Below are positions 11,926 through 26,514 of a stretch of DNA of 64,000 bases, piece by piece. Position 1 is the first letter of the stretch. The number at the start of each line of letters is the position of its first letter. Source of the DNA: Echiichthys vipera (lineage: Eukaryota > Chordata > Actinopteri > Perciformes > Trachinidae). The stretch is from NCBI GenBank assembly GCA_963691815.1, contig OY829657.1, forward strand, positions 18,369,853 through 18,433,852. The letters are read 5' to 3'. Both the position numbers and the translations under genes were made by a program. Under the pieces are notes generated by a model that was not told the origin of the DNA, ran no database searches, and was given only the letters and a program-made list of their open reading frames with translations.

Positions 11926-14900
11926 ATACAGAGGGCCTCAGGGGAACTAAGACCCCTCGATTGACACTTGAGACCACAGCAAACAGCTGGGAAAATCTTT
12001 GGTCACTTGCAATTGTTGCTAAAAATGTTACACCGTACTATTCATTATTTAAATTGCAAACTATGTATTCACAAACATGAATAGGCTACAGAAAAATATT
12101 TCCTCTTTATATTCCTCTTAAATTGCCACTGTGGTTGTGGAGTTGTGTGAGTGGCCTTGTTGTTATGTTATTAGCCTTGGTGATGTGTGTACATAGCACG
12201 GAAAGCCTACTTGATTGCCTTGGCTTGCATCCATGAAAGCTTGTGCATTGCATATTGAGTAAAGCCTTGATTATACTCCCAATCGGACACGTACAGGGAC
12301 ACCATGGAGTTTAGTTCTGTTTATACTATCAGCTTAGAGAACATGTTCTACACATGGGGTCATTTTTTTGGCTTGCATGCAGACGGCCCACCCAGACCCT
12401 CGTATTTCGCAGACTGATGTAAAGGTTAACTGAATATCAGAAAACCAATAGATTATAGAAAAGAAGAACAGAGATGTTGCTACACAACCACCGATTTGAC
12501 CCAAATTCTGCATGAAATTTGAAGAAAAAAAATTATATGGCTGTCAAAAATCATCTCTGTAGGTGCACAAGTTATCCCTTCTGCTGGCTGGCTACGTTCC
12601 TCAATGGCATATCTGCTTCAAGCCATTACACCCTTCCCAAACTGAAATAAATGTTAACCTACGGTGTACAGACATGTTTGCATTGTATTAGCAGTTTACA
12701 TAACGCACAGCTGTATCCTAACATATACTGATCGTCAGCACAAGGCAATAATGCTAACACTAGCAGCTAATGCTACTTCCAACTGGCTGCTAGCTAATCT
12801 TACACAAAACAGTTACTGCAGCAAGGGCTGTTTTATCTACAGGAACATGCACCCATACATCCTTATGGAAAATACTTAGTTCAGAAGGATGACACCGACT
12901 TACAATAGTTCCATAGGAACTGGCTAAAAAGTTATCCAGTACTGCTGGTTTAACAGAGGACATCATTTCTTTTTTTTCGCACTTGTATTATTAAAAAGAA
13001 AAAATGTAAAACATTGTGGCTGAATACTCAATTGGATCAAAAGTCAAAACCGTTTCAAATTCTCTGAATAACCTTATGTAGGTCTGTCAGTTATCTTGTT
13101 TGGCGCAACAATGTACCTCTCATCCTGCCCTTCTTGATCTCTCCGCCTTCCTTTTTCTCATGTAGAAGCAGTCTCTGAGCTCTCCACGTCCTGAGCCTAC
13201 AATACCTCTGCTCTCCTGTGTCAAATGTTTGTCAGTCGGCTGGAAAGCAGGCCTTCTGCTTGGTGTATAACAAATCTCATCTCACAAAAATATTCATTTC
13301 ACGGGTCGCTGTCCCAAACAAGCCAATATCCACGCAGGGAAAGGCATTAAGCATTATTCCCCTCTCTATTCAAATTGGAAACAGCAAAGTGGGGCTGTGC
13401 CAAAGATATCAGCCTCCTGCTGTACGCGGTTTGTCCTTGTAATGAGGTTGCAGCCACTGCTGACTATTCAGTCATTCACCAGCCGGCCTTATCATTGCTC
13501 TCGAATGACTTTGGCTTAACGACGTGCAAAGAAGACGTGTCTCACTTGTCTTGTTGTGTTGGACTGATGTGCTCTTAACAGTTTGTCATCGTTGAGTGAT
13601 ACACATACCACACCCCCATGAGGTCCACTCACTGTTGGATGTGTTATGCATGGAAGGTCAGACTTAAATTTGAAAACAGGGGATCTTGTTTCCTAATTTT
13701 TAGCAATAGCAATATTCTTTATTCATTCAATTTTGGTTGGGTGGTTAATAACACATTTTTCTTTAGTGCGACAAACTCAAAACCCACTTGCCTTGATTTA
13801 CACGGACATCAAGTAGAAAATTATCTCAAAAAGCATAGAATTGAAAGTTATAATCCATAAAATCTTCATGAAATCAAACCCTGTTTGTCATACTCTTCAT
13901 GGTCAGCCTTTTGTTTATTTACATTCTGCAATTACATTCTGTGGGATTGAAATTAGATCCCTCACACGAGGGATTAACATGGAAAGATGCAAGCAACTTC
14001 ATTGAATGTGCTGGTTGTACCTGGATTCACGTCTTTGTGTTTTTCACCAACAGTCCCTAATATTTCATCCAGTGAGTGTGTCTTTGTTACATTAACTGTG
14101 ACCTGACAGAGAGCACACAAATGACCAGTGTAAATAATGCATTTGAAAAACTACATATTGTTTTGTAATGGTTACCATCCTTAACTAACCAAGCACGCAC
14201 ACATGCATTACTCTGACTCTGATACTGTTTCAGTGGTGCTAGTGTGTTGCCTGCACATTGTCAAAACTGCTAAACTACTGTGACATTAAATGTATCATGG
14301 AGGAAATATCTAAGTCTATCAGACAAATCAAATCCAGAGTTAATTTAATACTGTGTCTGTATTCCTAGTATATCTGGCTCTGCTTGCAGCTGGGATAATG
14401 GCTACCCTAGTTTCTGTGCTTTGTCTGATGCCATTTGCTGCTACGTTGTGTTTGTGTTTTTTGTGAATTGTGTCTGTTTGTGCTTTATTTAACCACCATA
14501 CACATTGCTACACACTAAACTGTTGTACAAGGTGATATTACCCACAGTATTCAAGGATTCAAGGATTTCTCACATCCTCACAACCCGCTAATACATCTAC
14601 ATTGCAGAGCGGTGCATCGATCCCCATCTCAGGTACCACACTTGGGAATGAAGCAGCCTCAGAGTGTTTGAATCATTTACAGCAGTCTTAAAAGATACAG
14701 GAGCAGATGGACTGACCGTGTCTGGCGGGGTCCGCAGTATTCAAAAACATCCTCAGGCTATAGGAAGAGTGGACGCCATAGAGTAGCATATAACCCACAT
14801 GTACTGTATTTTTCACGTCATTCCCTAATTTATATCCCCAGCTGCCTGCGCGTTGACTGGGTCAACACAGGGCTTGATGAATGATGCCTGGTTAAACCCT

Positions 14901-15414
14901 AAGAAAAACAATGTGCTGAGTAAGCCACGTCGTTTTGTTTGCAATTCAGGAAAGCACAAGAAATGACTCTGAGCGGGTGATTACTTGGCTGAATTAAGCA
15001 GTGTGATGGATTTTCCCTAAGGTAATAACACAACCAACTAAGACAAATGTGTGAGCGAAAGCCCTCCGACTGCAAGCGCATAATAAAGAGGTAAAACACA
15101 CATGCAAACACACACAGACGTACAGAGCTGATGTTACGAGGAAACCTTGTAGTGGAAATGAATGGCTGAGCGATTTGACAAAACTGTTTTCATATTTCTT
15201 TCGTGTTGCTTATACCTTTCAGTCTCTCCTCCCTCCAAAACAGTTTACTTAAAGAGTTTACTTCAGTCTTTATAGATATTGTCAACTTGGCATTATTTTT
15301 CTTACTTCTGACGATTCACAGTTGAGAGTGTGTTTGGTCTTGTACTGTAAAAAAAGAAATGCTTGACATTTCCAGTTACATTTCTACACATGCGGTCTCT
15401 TGGTGTCTTAAAGC

Positions 15415-16004
15415 TATAACCCCATGTGCAAAAGAGTTGATTGAATGATTTTTTTTTTTAAATCATTGAAACCAAAACAACGAATGAACCCAAAATACGA
15501 ATGAGCCCAACCGATGGAAATATTGAATTGAAAACAGCGCAAAGACAACACATCAAAACTCGAAACTGAGACATAACTCTTTTTTAAATGATATCCTCAT
15601 GTATGATATGATGCCAGCAACACATTTCAACACATTTGGGATAAGGTCATGTTTACCACTCTGTTGCATCACCTCAGCAGCTGCTCAACAGTTCGGGGTC
15701 TCCTTCCTCATATTAATGTCTGTTTTTGATGCAGTGCCGCAAGAGTCTGAAGATGGCATTTTCACAACTTTTCCAGTCTTTTGTTGTAACTGTGCCAATG
15801 TTTTTGAAATGTGCTGCTGACATCAAATTCAAAATGAGCAAATTGTTTTTAAAAAAACAATGACATTTCTCAGTTTCAACGTTTGATTTACAGTCTTCAT
15901 ACTATTTTCAATTCAATATTGGGTTTAAATGTTTTGAAAATCTTCACATTCTGTTTCCATTTACATTTTACACAGTGCCCCAAATCTTTTGGGAAAGGGT
16001 TGTA
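15415..16004 (+). mobile_element. Non-autonomous DNA transposon copy with inverted ends
   Basis: The left end tataaccccatgtgcaaaag and the reverse complement of the right end (tacaaccctttcccaaaag) are imperfect inverted repeats. The interior contains blocks I recognise from a widespread teleost element: gggataaggtcatgtttacc with a following ctgttgcatcacct, then tgctcaacagttcggggtct, then gaaatgtgctgctgacatca with aaattcaaaatgagcaaat, and near the end tttacacagtgccccaaat. Those blocks are normally further apart, so this copy is internally deleted. No transposase frame remains. Confidence 0.75.
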
Positions 16005-19000
16005 CTAGTTCATGTGACATAACCTTAACTGAAGCAGAATAAGAACTAATTGTGATCCTTCTGAAAAGAGTTTAACCCAACACTAGCAGCACAGTGTCTA
16101 TCTCACTCTCTCGGGCTCTCTCTTGATCAGAGCCGGACATCCATCCTCAAGGCCTGCATCTTGCGCAGTTTGTGATGAGCTTCGTAAATGATGTGTTTGC
16201 CTATTCAGAGTCCTGACTCAGCAGACTGCTTTGTGGCCGTGGCCCAGTAGAAAGGAGACCTTCAGCACTTTGTCTCTGATTCATCTAAATCATTAGTTCT
16301 TTAAAACACTGTGGTGGAGGGTGAATGTTTACAGCCAGGAGACATCAAAGGTGTAAATCAGGGTTGGTACTAGCCCCTCTCCTGTGGCATCATCAAAAAA
16401 ATATGATAAACGGTCAGCACATTCGGGAAAAGTTTCTCATTCGGCAGCCATTTTAAAGCTGTGGTCACAACAGTTAATCTTCTGTGTATAAAAGATGACG
16501 GGAAATGAAACAATAATTGCAAGCATGCAAGGCCTCATTATTGCACTGCTGATGTCAATATATAAATGCATTAGCTGTGTTTCACTTTTTTTAACTTGAT
16601 GGAACAAATGCTCACGTTGACTCTGAATTTAATGTAGCAAATTACAAATTGGGTACAGTGAAAATACAAAAAGGTCACCAAGAGGGAAGTGGGGCTGCTG
16701 TTTATATTACTGGCTTATCTATAAGCCACATACATGCCACTTTATACACACATAGTCCTATTGCCTTTACCCCTTATTAGCTAATATTTACATACAAATT
16801 AAAGCAATTGAGTAAAAGTTAATACATTTTCTAAGTGGTGAAAACATAATGTTAAGGCATCTGAGCTATGATACCGAGAAACTGCATAGCACACATATAC
16901 AGCCATGCATAGGGCATTTGCAGCTCCTTCAAACTCTCAGAAGGCCACTTTGTCATCTGCAATTCAGGAGGCCCAAAATGTGCATTCTCAATAACGCTAT
17001 ACCTCCAATTACTTCTCCCTAATTTCGACACAAACCTTGGGAAAGGACGACGGTGATGGTGACAAAAATTCTGTCAGTAGGTGCTATTCCGTTCCCGGAA
17101 AAGGTGACAGAGACAAATTATTTCATGTGGCACAAAGTGGAAAGAGAAAAGGGAAATTAGATGCGTTAGAGAAAGAGCAATGGCAATCATTGCACTGCCC
17201 GAGATGTGGTAGTGTTTATGAAACCAAAGCTGGACTTAATGAAAAGAGGGCACCGGATGAAGAACAACAGTGTTTGCACTGAAATTCAATATTGCTTTAT
17301 GTTCACACACTGGGCCTCCGCGCAGCACTGCATAGATTATAATGAGTGTGAATTATCTCATTCAGATGGGAAGAAGGCTGGTGAGCTCAATAAAGAGAAA
17401 ATCAGATTATGCACACGGGGTCTTGCTATTACGGGTCTGAATAATTCCAACACTGGTCTAGAGTCTATAATACAAAACATCCTAAATGAAGTGAACTGAG
17501 TGAATTAGGACAGTGATTTGCAATGCCTGGGTCATCAAGGACACACAATTACAAGTTTGGACTTCACATGTTTAAACAGTGTCCATATAACTTTTGTTCA
17601 CCTTTGTCTGAAATCATGGACCTGTTGTTTTAAAAATATTGACAGTCAATCTGCCTGTTAACATTATAAACTGTATATTGTCTGAGAATGGAAAACCTGA
17701 CAGGCAAAGCAACAGTAAGGCGGATGGGGCTTAGCAAGCTACTTGTTGGTTATTTAAGTTATTATGTTAGAATAGAATTGCAATGCCATGTATTGTAAGG
17801 TGGAGTTAAATGCAAGAGCAGACACAACTATTTTAAAAATCAATATAAAGCAACAAGAGCAATGCTTATACAAAAACATGGTTTCTACATAGTTCACACA
17901 GAAAAATGGGCCCTCCTGTAGAAAATGCATGTTCAACCCTGCATCTGGTGCTGCAACACCTAGACAGATTAGGGGTCATCTGTTGATGTTCACTGAGTCA
18001 AATTAAAACAAAGTGTGCTCTCGTTAAATTAGTGTGACCTACTGCGGCGGAACCGTGCACAAACTGTATGCGGCTCCTATACAGTTGGCTTTCCCTCGAC
18101 CTGATTTGAAAGACAAAAACACATGTAATGCACCAGCTAGTCTGGTGGCAAGAGAGGAACAAACCATGTGCTAGGTTACTGTTAATATTATGTGTATCTG
18201 TGTGTTTTTGTTGTTTATAGAATTACACTTCCTTTCAGCTTGTGACAAGGGAAATTAATTCTACAGAGTGGGGGAAATTAAATAAGACTGGTCCTCCATA
18301 CTGATCTATTCATCTCTATGAATGCAGAACATCACCTTCCTCTGTGATAAATAATGAAATAACTAAGGTGAAACAAGGATCTCCATTCTAAGCTGAAGTC
18401 ACTGTTAGTAGCCATATTACAGGCAGTGTTGAAAAGGTACAAAACATCCCAGCCGTAGCTACATAAACTTGTGCTCTAACATGCAGCCAACACCCTCCTA
18501 TCAATATGGTAAATCCTGTGTATATTTGCCTACTTATTGGAGTTGGATTAGCAGCAGCAAAGCACATACTGACACAAGGATCATGCTGGTCAACATGAAA
18601 CAGCAGGTTATCTGATCTCACTTTCTGTGAAACTGCACAGACTCTAAATACACAGATATACTTTAGAGACACAATTCACCTTTTTTGTAGCAAGTGCGGT
18701 CAATAAACATGCACAACGGTAATATTAATATCTTAAAATTGCCAAGCTCAGCTGTGAATTCATTTTCTTCATTAGAAACGTGACAGTATTTGAAGCGAGG
18801 ATTTAAATCAGCAATACAATCTCCTATTCCAGCAGACTTTTACTCAGCTCCGTTATCCTTTCCTTTTCTGTTTCAGCAACATACTTTATTCTTACATCTT
18901 TATAAATAACCTTGGGGAGTTTCCTAAAAAGTTTTTAGTTTAGTAATCTCTGTTGATTTGTGCAGTCTTACATCTCAAGGCAAGAAAAAAAAATCATCAA

Positions 19001-19738
19001 GCTGCATCTAGTAGACTATTAGGCAGTAGGAGTATATACTGTAACACGGCCATCATAGCCATTGGGGCCTTATTTACTGTGATTATGGGTATGACAGTGA
19101 TTGAGTCCTACGCCTCTATAATACAATTACCAGTACATGTGCACAGGGCCAAAAGTTAAATAGAGGGAAAAAGAAGGTTTTCAATCTACTGCTCTGTGTT
19201 TTTGGGTAAAACATGACATAACACAAGAGTTATTTTATAAACAAGCAAGGCAGATGTAGATACATGAATAAATGAAAAGACAGAAAATGAAGTTGAACTA
19301 ATAACCATAGAGGTGCTATTGTCTTGCTGTGGTATGAGTTACCAGGGCAACAGATGTCGTCCCTGCCGCCCTGACTCTTACGGATGGGCTCGCTGGCTGG
19401 AATTAACACTCAATTTCCCACGCCAAACATCCCAAACCCACCAAGAGGGAGTCTGTTTATGCTGGCTTTCCAAGCTTGCATGATTTTTTTTTTTAGAATT
19501 CAACAAATTTGGTTATGAGAGAACAAGCTGTCTGGTTGAGGAGAACCATAAACTGCTGCCAGGAGCTGGATAGAGGCACACTAGGCCACCCAGAATGACT
19601 CAAAGGGTCTCACAGAGAGTGTAACAGAGGGATGGAGAGGAAACAAGAGACAGAAACTTTGTCTTGTGGGTAATAAGGCTGATACTTGATCTGATAGGTG
19701 TTGATTTCAAATGTATTGTATGTACACTTAACACACAG

Positions 19739-20060
19739 CTGAGGCTGATGGAAATGTAATTGGTTTTGCAGGTATTTGGTCATAAACCAAAATATTGGAC
19801 AAATTACTATTTTGAACGTGACGCATTCATGTATACCATCAGTGTAATCTCTCCAACAGCTGTTAATTCAAAACAAAACAAAACGTTGACTTCATGATGG
19901 TGCTTCGGTATAAGTCTGGGGATCACCAAAGTTACAGATTATCCTCTGGGGACCATGAATGTCTGGCAATCCATCCAAAACTTGACATGTTTCAGTCAGG
20001 GCCAAAATGGTGGACCGATCAAAAGACTGACATTGCCATCCATAGAGCCATGTTGCATGC
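19739..20060 (+). repeat. Dispersed repeat, 'tttggtcataaaccaaa' family, copy 1
   Basis: Shares tatttggtcataaaccaaa, a gatggtgct...aagtc.ggggatcaccaaagt block and a cctctggggaccatgaatgt block with the copy at 26515-27085. It ends with a gccatccatagagccatgtt block. Non-coding. Confidence 0.75.
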
Positions 20061-21239
20061 ATGTCAAAAACCAAGGGAGAGAGTTTCCCGGATGGGTAAT
20101 GAGGACCAAACTTGTTCTGTATCAGCTCCTATTTGTTCATGAATAGCCTAGAATCTCCAGAGAAAAGAAAAGATCCAAAACTGAACATTGTACCACTGTT
20201 TATCCATTATTCAACAGCAATCTGACAGTTTGTGACTACTTGTCTTTGAAATTATTTTCAAAGTGTATATTACCTTTAAAATTCCCTTTTTACACCACAA
20301 GAAAGGAAAATAAAGTCAAAAAAGTGTCATTATCATAAGTTACAGGTAAACAGCTATGCAGGGTTGGTTAAGAAAGTAAGAAACATACATACAAAAATAA
20401 GGCCATCCTCACAACAGTGTTCCTTCTGCTTTCTACTAAAAACAAACAATGCTCTGTGCCGATTGTATAATTCAGATGTTTGACAGCACGAACCTCCATG
20501 ATCCCATCGGATATAAATGTGTTACCTCTAGTCTCTTCCATTCACAAGACTCAACTGTAAGAAAAGTGAGCATTGGGATTGGGGGAAGCCCTGTGAATCC
20601 ACCCTGAGTTTTATCAATAATGCAGAGCTTCACGGGGGTGAACAAGGACAGAGAGGAAGAGAGCCGACTGTCATCAAAGTCCCCCTGCTGCTAATTCCCT
20701 CTGCCAGTATCTGCACTTTGATGATGGAGGAAAACACTTCCACAGCTTCACTCCGACACTGCAGTTCCAGTCAACATGGAGAGACATTTTCCAACATGGT
20801 ACACACAGAAGATCACAAACATATGAGCTGAGGTCATTATATGCATGCAACTCATAAATGTCTTCAGTGTTTTAATGGCCTGAATATTATGCTTTTAATG
20901 GTGAAACAAAGCCTTTATTACTCTTTTATGTCTAGAATGACATTTTTACAACTTCACTAATAAATAATCCAAGTTAAACTGTCCCCACAAGAGCCCGAGC
21001 GATAAATCAGCTGACCTGATGTGATTGGCCAATTTCAGCATTTTTACAGTAGTAATGTATATGTTGGCACTAAGTAAAAAAAATGTAACAGATATGCTTT
21101 GAAGAATGCATTTTTATTGACTTAACTTTGCTGACATAAATAATGGATGGTAAAAGCTTTCATGTAGCTTGCATAACAGAGATGGAAAAGAGTACCAGTT
21201 AATGACGGGTAAATTAATATATAAAGCTACATTGGTCAG

Positions 21240-21490
21240 TGGTGACCAGAAATATAAAATATGGATATAGTCTCTGTGACATCACCCACAGGTTTCCGGA
21301 GAGCTAAAATAAAGCTCAAAGCTCAGTGCCTCATGTTGCCTCATTCCCAGCTGTTCATTTCTACGGTGAAGTTGTAAATTTTAACACGGGGCTATAGGAC
21401 TTCCTTTTGGAGCCAGCCTCAAGTGGCAGAACTGCAGATTTTGGCACTTCCACATTGGCTTTATTTTTCAGCCCCGGATGTTGGTGGTGA
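21240..21490 (+). repeat. Probable dispersed teleost repeat
   Basis: The blocks ttccttttggagccagcctc, aagtggcagaactgcagatt and ttggcacttccacattggct, followed by a ttatttttcagccccgga block, match a repeat I recall as common in percomorph introns. Only one copy lies in this window, so this rests on memory. Confidence 0.5.
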
Positions 21491-21564
21491 AAGGATAATT
21501 AATTTAATGTTTATGAGACATGGTTGCTCACACTTGCAAACACTGAGTCAATAAATGTGTATTA

Positions 21565-21675
21565 TAGTACATCCATCCATTATCCATAACTGCCCATCTA
21601 GGAACCAGTCCTAGTAGACATTGAGGAGGCAGGGTGAACCCCGGACAGGTCACCAGTCAATGGGCAGAGAAACAG
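21565..21675 (+). repeat. Fragment of 'catccatccattatc' dispersed repeat
   Basis: The sequence catccatccattatccataa is followed by a degenerate ccccggacaggtcaccagtc block, the two landmarks of a very common fish repeat. This copy is short and diverged. Confidence 0.6.
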
Positions 21676-21978
21676 ACTACCATTCATACTCATGTAGAAA
21701 AAAATGTTTCATAGACTGAGGTTGAATATTTAACCCTTATTTTTCGGATCTCAACTTTAATATCATTTGTACATTTGTGTTGTTTATACTAAATTTTAGT
21801 GAAGCGTAATGTTGAAAATGTAATATTATGTTTGCTGTTATGGTATTTGCTCATATATTTTACATGCTGATCAATAATACTTTTATTCATACATGTTCCT
21901 ACATAAAACATCAAATTTGAATGCATTTTCCTAGCTTCGGTCCAACACACTGGGCAGTGACTGAGAGACTTGCCTTCC

Positions 21979-22045
21979 TCCACACAGTCTGTCTTCTCTG
22001 ACTCTCCACACAGTCTGTCTTCTCTGACTCTCCCTCTCTCTCTCT
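21979..22045 (+). repeat. 26-bp tandem duplication running into (TC)n
   Basis: The unit ccacacagtctgtcttctct plus gactct occurs twice in direct succession, followed by a (TC)n run. Confidence 0.85.
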
Positions 22046-25000
22046 CTCTGTCTGTCTCTCCCCCCTCCTGTGTTCTCATGCCGATCCGCCTGTTCATCTC
22101 ACATCCCAAATGGCAACGGGCAAACCAGACAGCACGGCTCCGACAATATTACAACACCACGGACCGAAGTATTTATCTTTCAGAAGGTCTTTTGAACTGA
22201 GGGCAACGGGCTAAGCTGTCATCTATACGAAGGAATACGAAACATGAGCTGGTGTACATGTACCAATATGTACATAATATGTGGTCCGTCCTCAAAGAAC
22301 TGTAACACCAATTATTTCCATCCCAAAAAGCCTTTACCTCTGAAGCTGAGACACATTTCCTGAAATGCTGAAATCCATGAAATAGCAGGGGAAAGGACAA
22401 CCACTCTGGTAGGACTTACTATAATCCTTCAATTTCATATTTTAGCCAAGTGTGATAACAAGGCGACTCCATCTGCCATACACTGCTCGCACTGTCAAAA
22501 AAACAAAGACAAGCGGTCAAAAGATCACTCTCCTGCAATTAAGATTTTCCTCCAGGGGTCAAATTTAAAATATGTGAGCAAGTGTGTGGGTGTGTGCTGT
22601 GTGTCACACTGTAAGGCACCAGTATAGCAGTATTTTATTCTATCGTGGCTTAGAATAAGAGATCACAGCTCCCCCATGAGGAAAGAAGTTGGTATAAAAT
22701 GACATGAAAGTAAAAGAAAGTTGAGAGGAGGCTAATACATCTGGAGGCCTCACTATGCGTTATGAATGACTTTTACAAACATTGTCTAAGCATGACAAAA
22801 TCTACTATCCATTTCAGATGATGAGCCCCTTTCAGTGTGTATGTCTAAACAGAAGAACTATCTAAATGGGAAAGTGACAGTTGAGTGGCAGTATGTGTGT
22901 AAATCATTCAGGGGAGGAAAAAATAGAAAGGACAGGGGAAAGGAAGTAGTAGATAAGATGAAGAGCAGAAGTGGTCCTTGAAAAAAAGCAATGATTTGGA
23001 AATGAGTTTTGGCCCTAGCACATCATCGAGGTATATCACTGTGAAAGGTGTTTTTTTTTTTTATAAATTCTCCCAGAGGAAATAGATCTACAGTACCCAG
23101 CCAAACAGTTCTTCTTCTTTTCCCTCCCAAAAACCCATGCAGCCAAGCCAGTCCTTTTCATCCTGTCCCCCCCTTCTCTCTGGGCCTCTGGCCAGCATAG
23201 ATGAATGGCAGCTACAGTACAGTCGTCTCTAGCATCCTCATGTAACCCCTGCATGGAGATTTGTTGCATTACAAAAAATGACTGCATATAATGTGTGAGC
23301 ATGTCTTTCAAAACTACTTTTCCTAGAATAACTATCCAAACCTCAGCAATTTCCCAAATTCCTACACCGGGGGCAGACGCATCTCCACACATGATTGGTG
23401 CAGCGAGATAAGCCTACGGGATTAAACAAAAACAAACAAAACAGTGTTTCTTGTATCAAAAAACAAAATGTGTTTTTTGCCTAGGGTAAATCTGAGGAAA
23501 GAAATCTGTAAAGGCTGCAGACACAAAGGGCGTGTCCTCTAATTACCTGGAGCTCCAACACTGTTACACTTTGGCCTCTATATTCTTTACAGTGAGGACA
23601 TCCCCAGCTGTAGAGTTTAAGTGTAGGACACCGTTTAATAATTCAAGTATTTCAATGGATTTTCATTAAAATATTCTGACTGGTCAATTCTTGGCGCAGG
23701 TTGATGGTAATAAAGGGTGTCCCTGAAATGATTAATTGCCATAATTTTGCAAGTGGTCCAGGTGCGGTTAAACTGAAAATTCTTATATGTGGTCAAAACA
23801 CTATGAATAATAAATAGGGTGGAAGTTAATATTACATAGGAACACTGATTATTACAGTATAAAGTAATGTGGATCTGCATTTGTCTTCATAGGGCCACTG
23901 AGGAAAGATTATGACCTGTTAAGACTGATCTAAGAACCAGTCACATACAAGAAATCCAGCAAAAGCAGCCCTGCCAACCTGTCACCCTTCCTGCCTGGTT
24001 TCAATCATTCCTTGAAACCTTCACACTGAACTGGCAGCCTGTTTAAATATGTCCTCCTATTCCACTAGTGTTGACCTCGCAGTGTTTAGGCAGACTGCTA
24101 GAACCTCTCGAAATAGTGGTCAGTGTATGTGCAAGCTGGTAGTGGAGCAGAGGTACCGAGCTGATACACTCTGAAGGCTCACAGATTGAATGCTTCACAT
24201 GTCTCTGGTCTCCGCCGCTAGCCCATATCCCTGTTTGCCCCCAATGCTCCGTACCGTGAGAAAGTGATGTAAATCTATTGCAAAGGCCTGTTCGCTGCAG
24301 CTGGAGATTCACCCTCTCAGTCGTGCAGACTAAAGATAAGCTGACTCACTGTGCATGATAGGTGAATGCTAAGCAGCATGGGTGAATCTTATTATGGGGC
24401 TGAAGAGGAAAGAAGTGGGTAAAAAAGGGTTTTCAAAGCTGCAGTTCCCTATGCCCTCGCAGAGCCCTTCCCCTGCAGCAACAGCACCTCCAGCTTCATC
24501 AGATTTACAAAAGCAGGGAAACCACAAAGTTTAGAGCATCAGTCACTATTGCTGAATATGAGTTGGAGATCAGTGATACTTTTTGCATCATGTGTCATAG
24601 CATGATGTTTTTTTTTCCTACAGCAAAGATCACAATTTAGGCACATAGCACCATCTCATGGTCTCACTCAGAAATTCACGTCTAATAAGTGAGAATACAG
24701 ATGAGTGGTGTACACAGACAGCACCAGTGAAGTTAACTGGCATTAACTTTACTGTCAATAAGTCTTCATTGATCTCATGTGAATCTAGAGCAGAATACAG
24801 TAAATACTGTCTCTTTCAAGACCAAAACCATGAGGTAAAACGTCCCAAACTTTTTCAAGTGCATTCTTGGTGTTTGCACATTTCACAAAGTTAACAAATA
24901 CAAATATCATTCACACACACACACACACCTGTGCACCTCCTGAGGCATGTTTTAATTCTGTAGCACTGGGTGCCATCATTTGCAGAACATCCACTTCATC

Positions 25001-26514
25001 TGAAATGTAGAAGTAGAAGTTTACATATTGATTTCAACAGTGGAACTCGGCAACATCTTCAGACAAACCTATCAATATTCAATGTGCTGTTATATATTCC
25101 ACTACCATCCTAAATACTGCCAAGCACTATCAAAGCTGACTGTGCCAGGTGCTGGCGCAAGACAGCTCCAGTCCCAGATATATACAGTAAACACTCAAGC
25201 CTCAACTAGAGGAATTATTAACTGTTCTCACTGCTGCTCGAAGTGAGGCAAGGCTGCAGAGTCATTTAACAACAGCAGATTCAAACCGTCCCAGAGGATG
25301 TTGCAGCCTGTGGATTTACGTAATCTGAAAATAGAGGGCCAGGTAAGATGTTGCTGATAAAAGTTGGCTCAAGTTGAACTTGTAATAGTGTAATAATGTA
25401 TGGGTTGGTGGTGCAGAAAATTGAATAGACGTAGATGCAGCTTCATGAGTGGAGGGTAATGCACTGACTGCAGAAAAGGAATATTTGTCAAAAAAAAAAG
25501 CAGCACAAAACCTAATTATGAAAGTAGCTCTACAGCAGCTATAGGTGATTATTTTCTGACACAGTGAGCTGTAGAGTGTGTTCATGGGGGTGTTAGGTGA
25601 AAGCTCAACGTATAATTCTTATCCACATTTGTCCCTCAATTCTCAATCACCTCCATGCCTCATACAATAACTTCTGATTAACATGGCAACCATATGCCAG
25701 GCTGTCTGTTGTCTATGCAGTCCAAACAGAGAGCAATCAATCCCCCAGGTTGGTTGTAATACCTGTCACCGCTACAGTATTGTGCCTGAGCCATTTACCT
25801 GCTACCATTAACAGGGAAGTGTTATTAACATCCTTTATGTAGATACTTCCTCAAGATGTCAGCACACAACTTGGTTACAAAGTGGTACACTGATGTATGA
25901 GCTTCATCTGTTGATAATGTTAAACACATTGCAGTATATGTAGCCACTGAGTGTAATACACTGATTAGCTATGATGCAGCGCAGCAGGCAAACAAAAGCT
26001 ATGGATCAACGCTAATGTACTGCCTCTCTCAAATCCACACCACATTTTGCTGAGGCAGGTGTGTGATGGTGAAACACAATAACTGCTGTCTTAATGAGAG
26101 TCCTGTGTGTGTTTCCCCCTGTGGTGGTCCCCAGCAGGGCCTTATCTGGGACTGTGCCGTCGGACATGCTAGATGGGCAAGATAACCTCCATCTGTCTTC
26201 ATCTGACTGTCTGGCCTTTATTGCTTTAGGAGAAGTGCTGCTTTCATGAGCTCTGCTGGGCCAAGAAGACCAATATTTGTTTGTACGTTCAGGCCTGTGT
26301 GATTTGTAACAGAGTGACTTTACCTTTCTGGTCCTTACAAGGTATGCATAATGTGCTCATCTTAATGAAGGATTTAAGAACTCATGCATATAAAAATAAG
26401 TTCCTCTCAGCTCATCGTGAAGTACCAGATATTGGCCTGTGAGCATATCATTTGTAAAGAATATTAGCTTACATACCTTTTGCTAGTGCACTTAAGAACA
26501 ACTTGTAATGTAAG

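Noticed and set aside
17037..17282. 81-codon plus-strand frame (MGKDDGDGDKNSVSRC...)
   Set aside because: No recognisable domain, no splice support and isolated in intron. Hydrophilic composition alone is not evidence.
23036..23392. 118-codon minus-strand frame
   Set aside because: No recognisable motif or splice context; consistent with chance in non-coding sequence.
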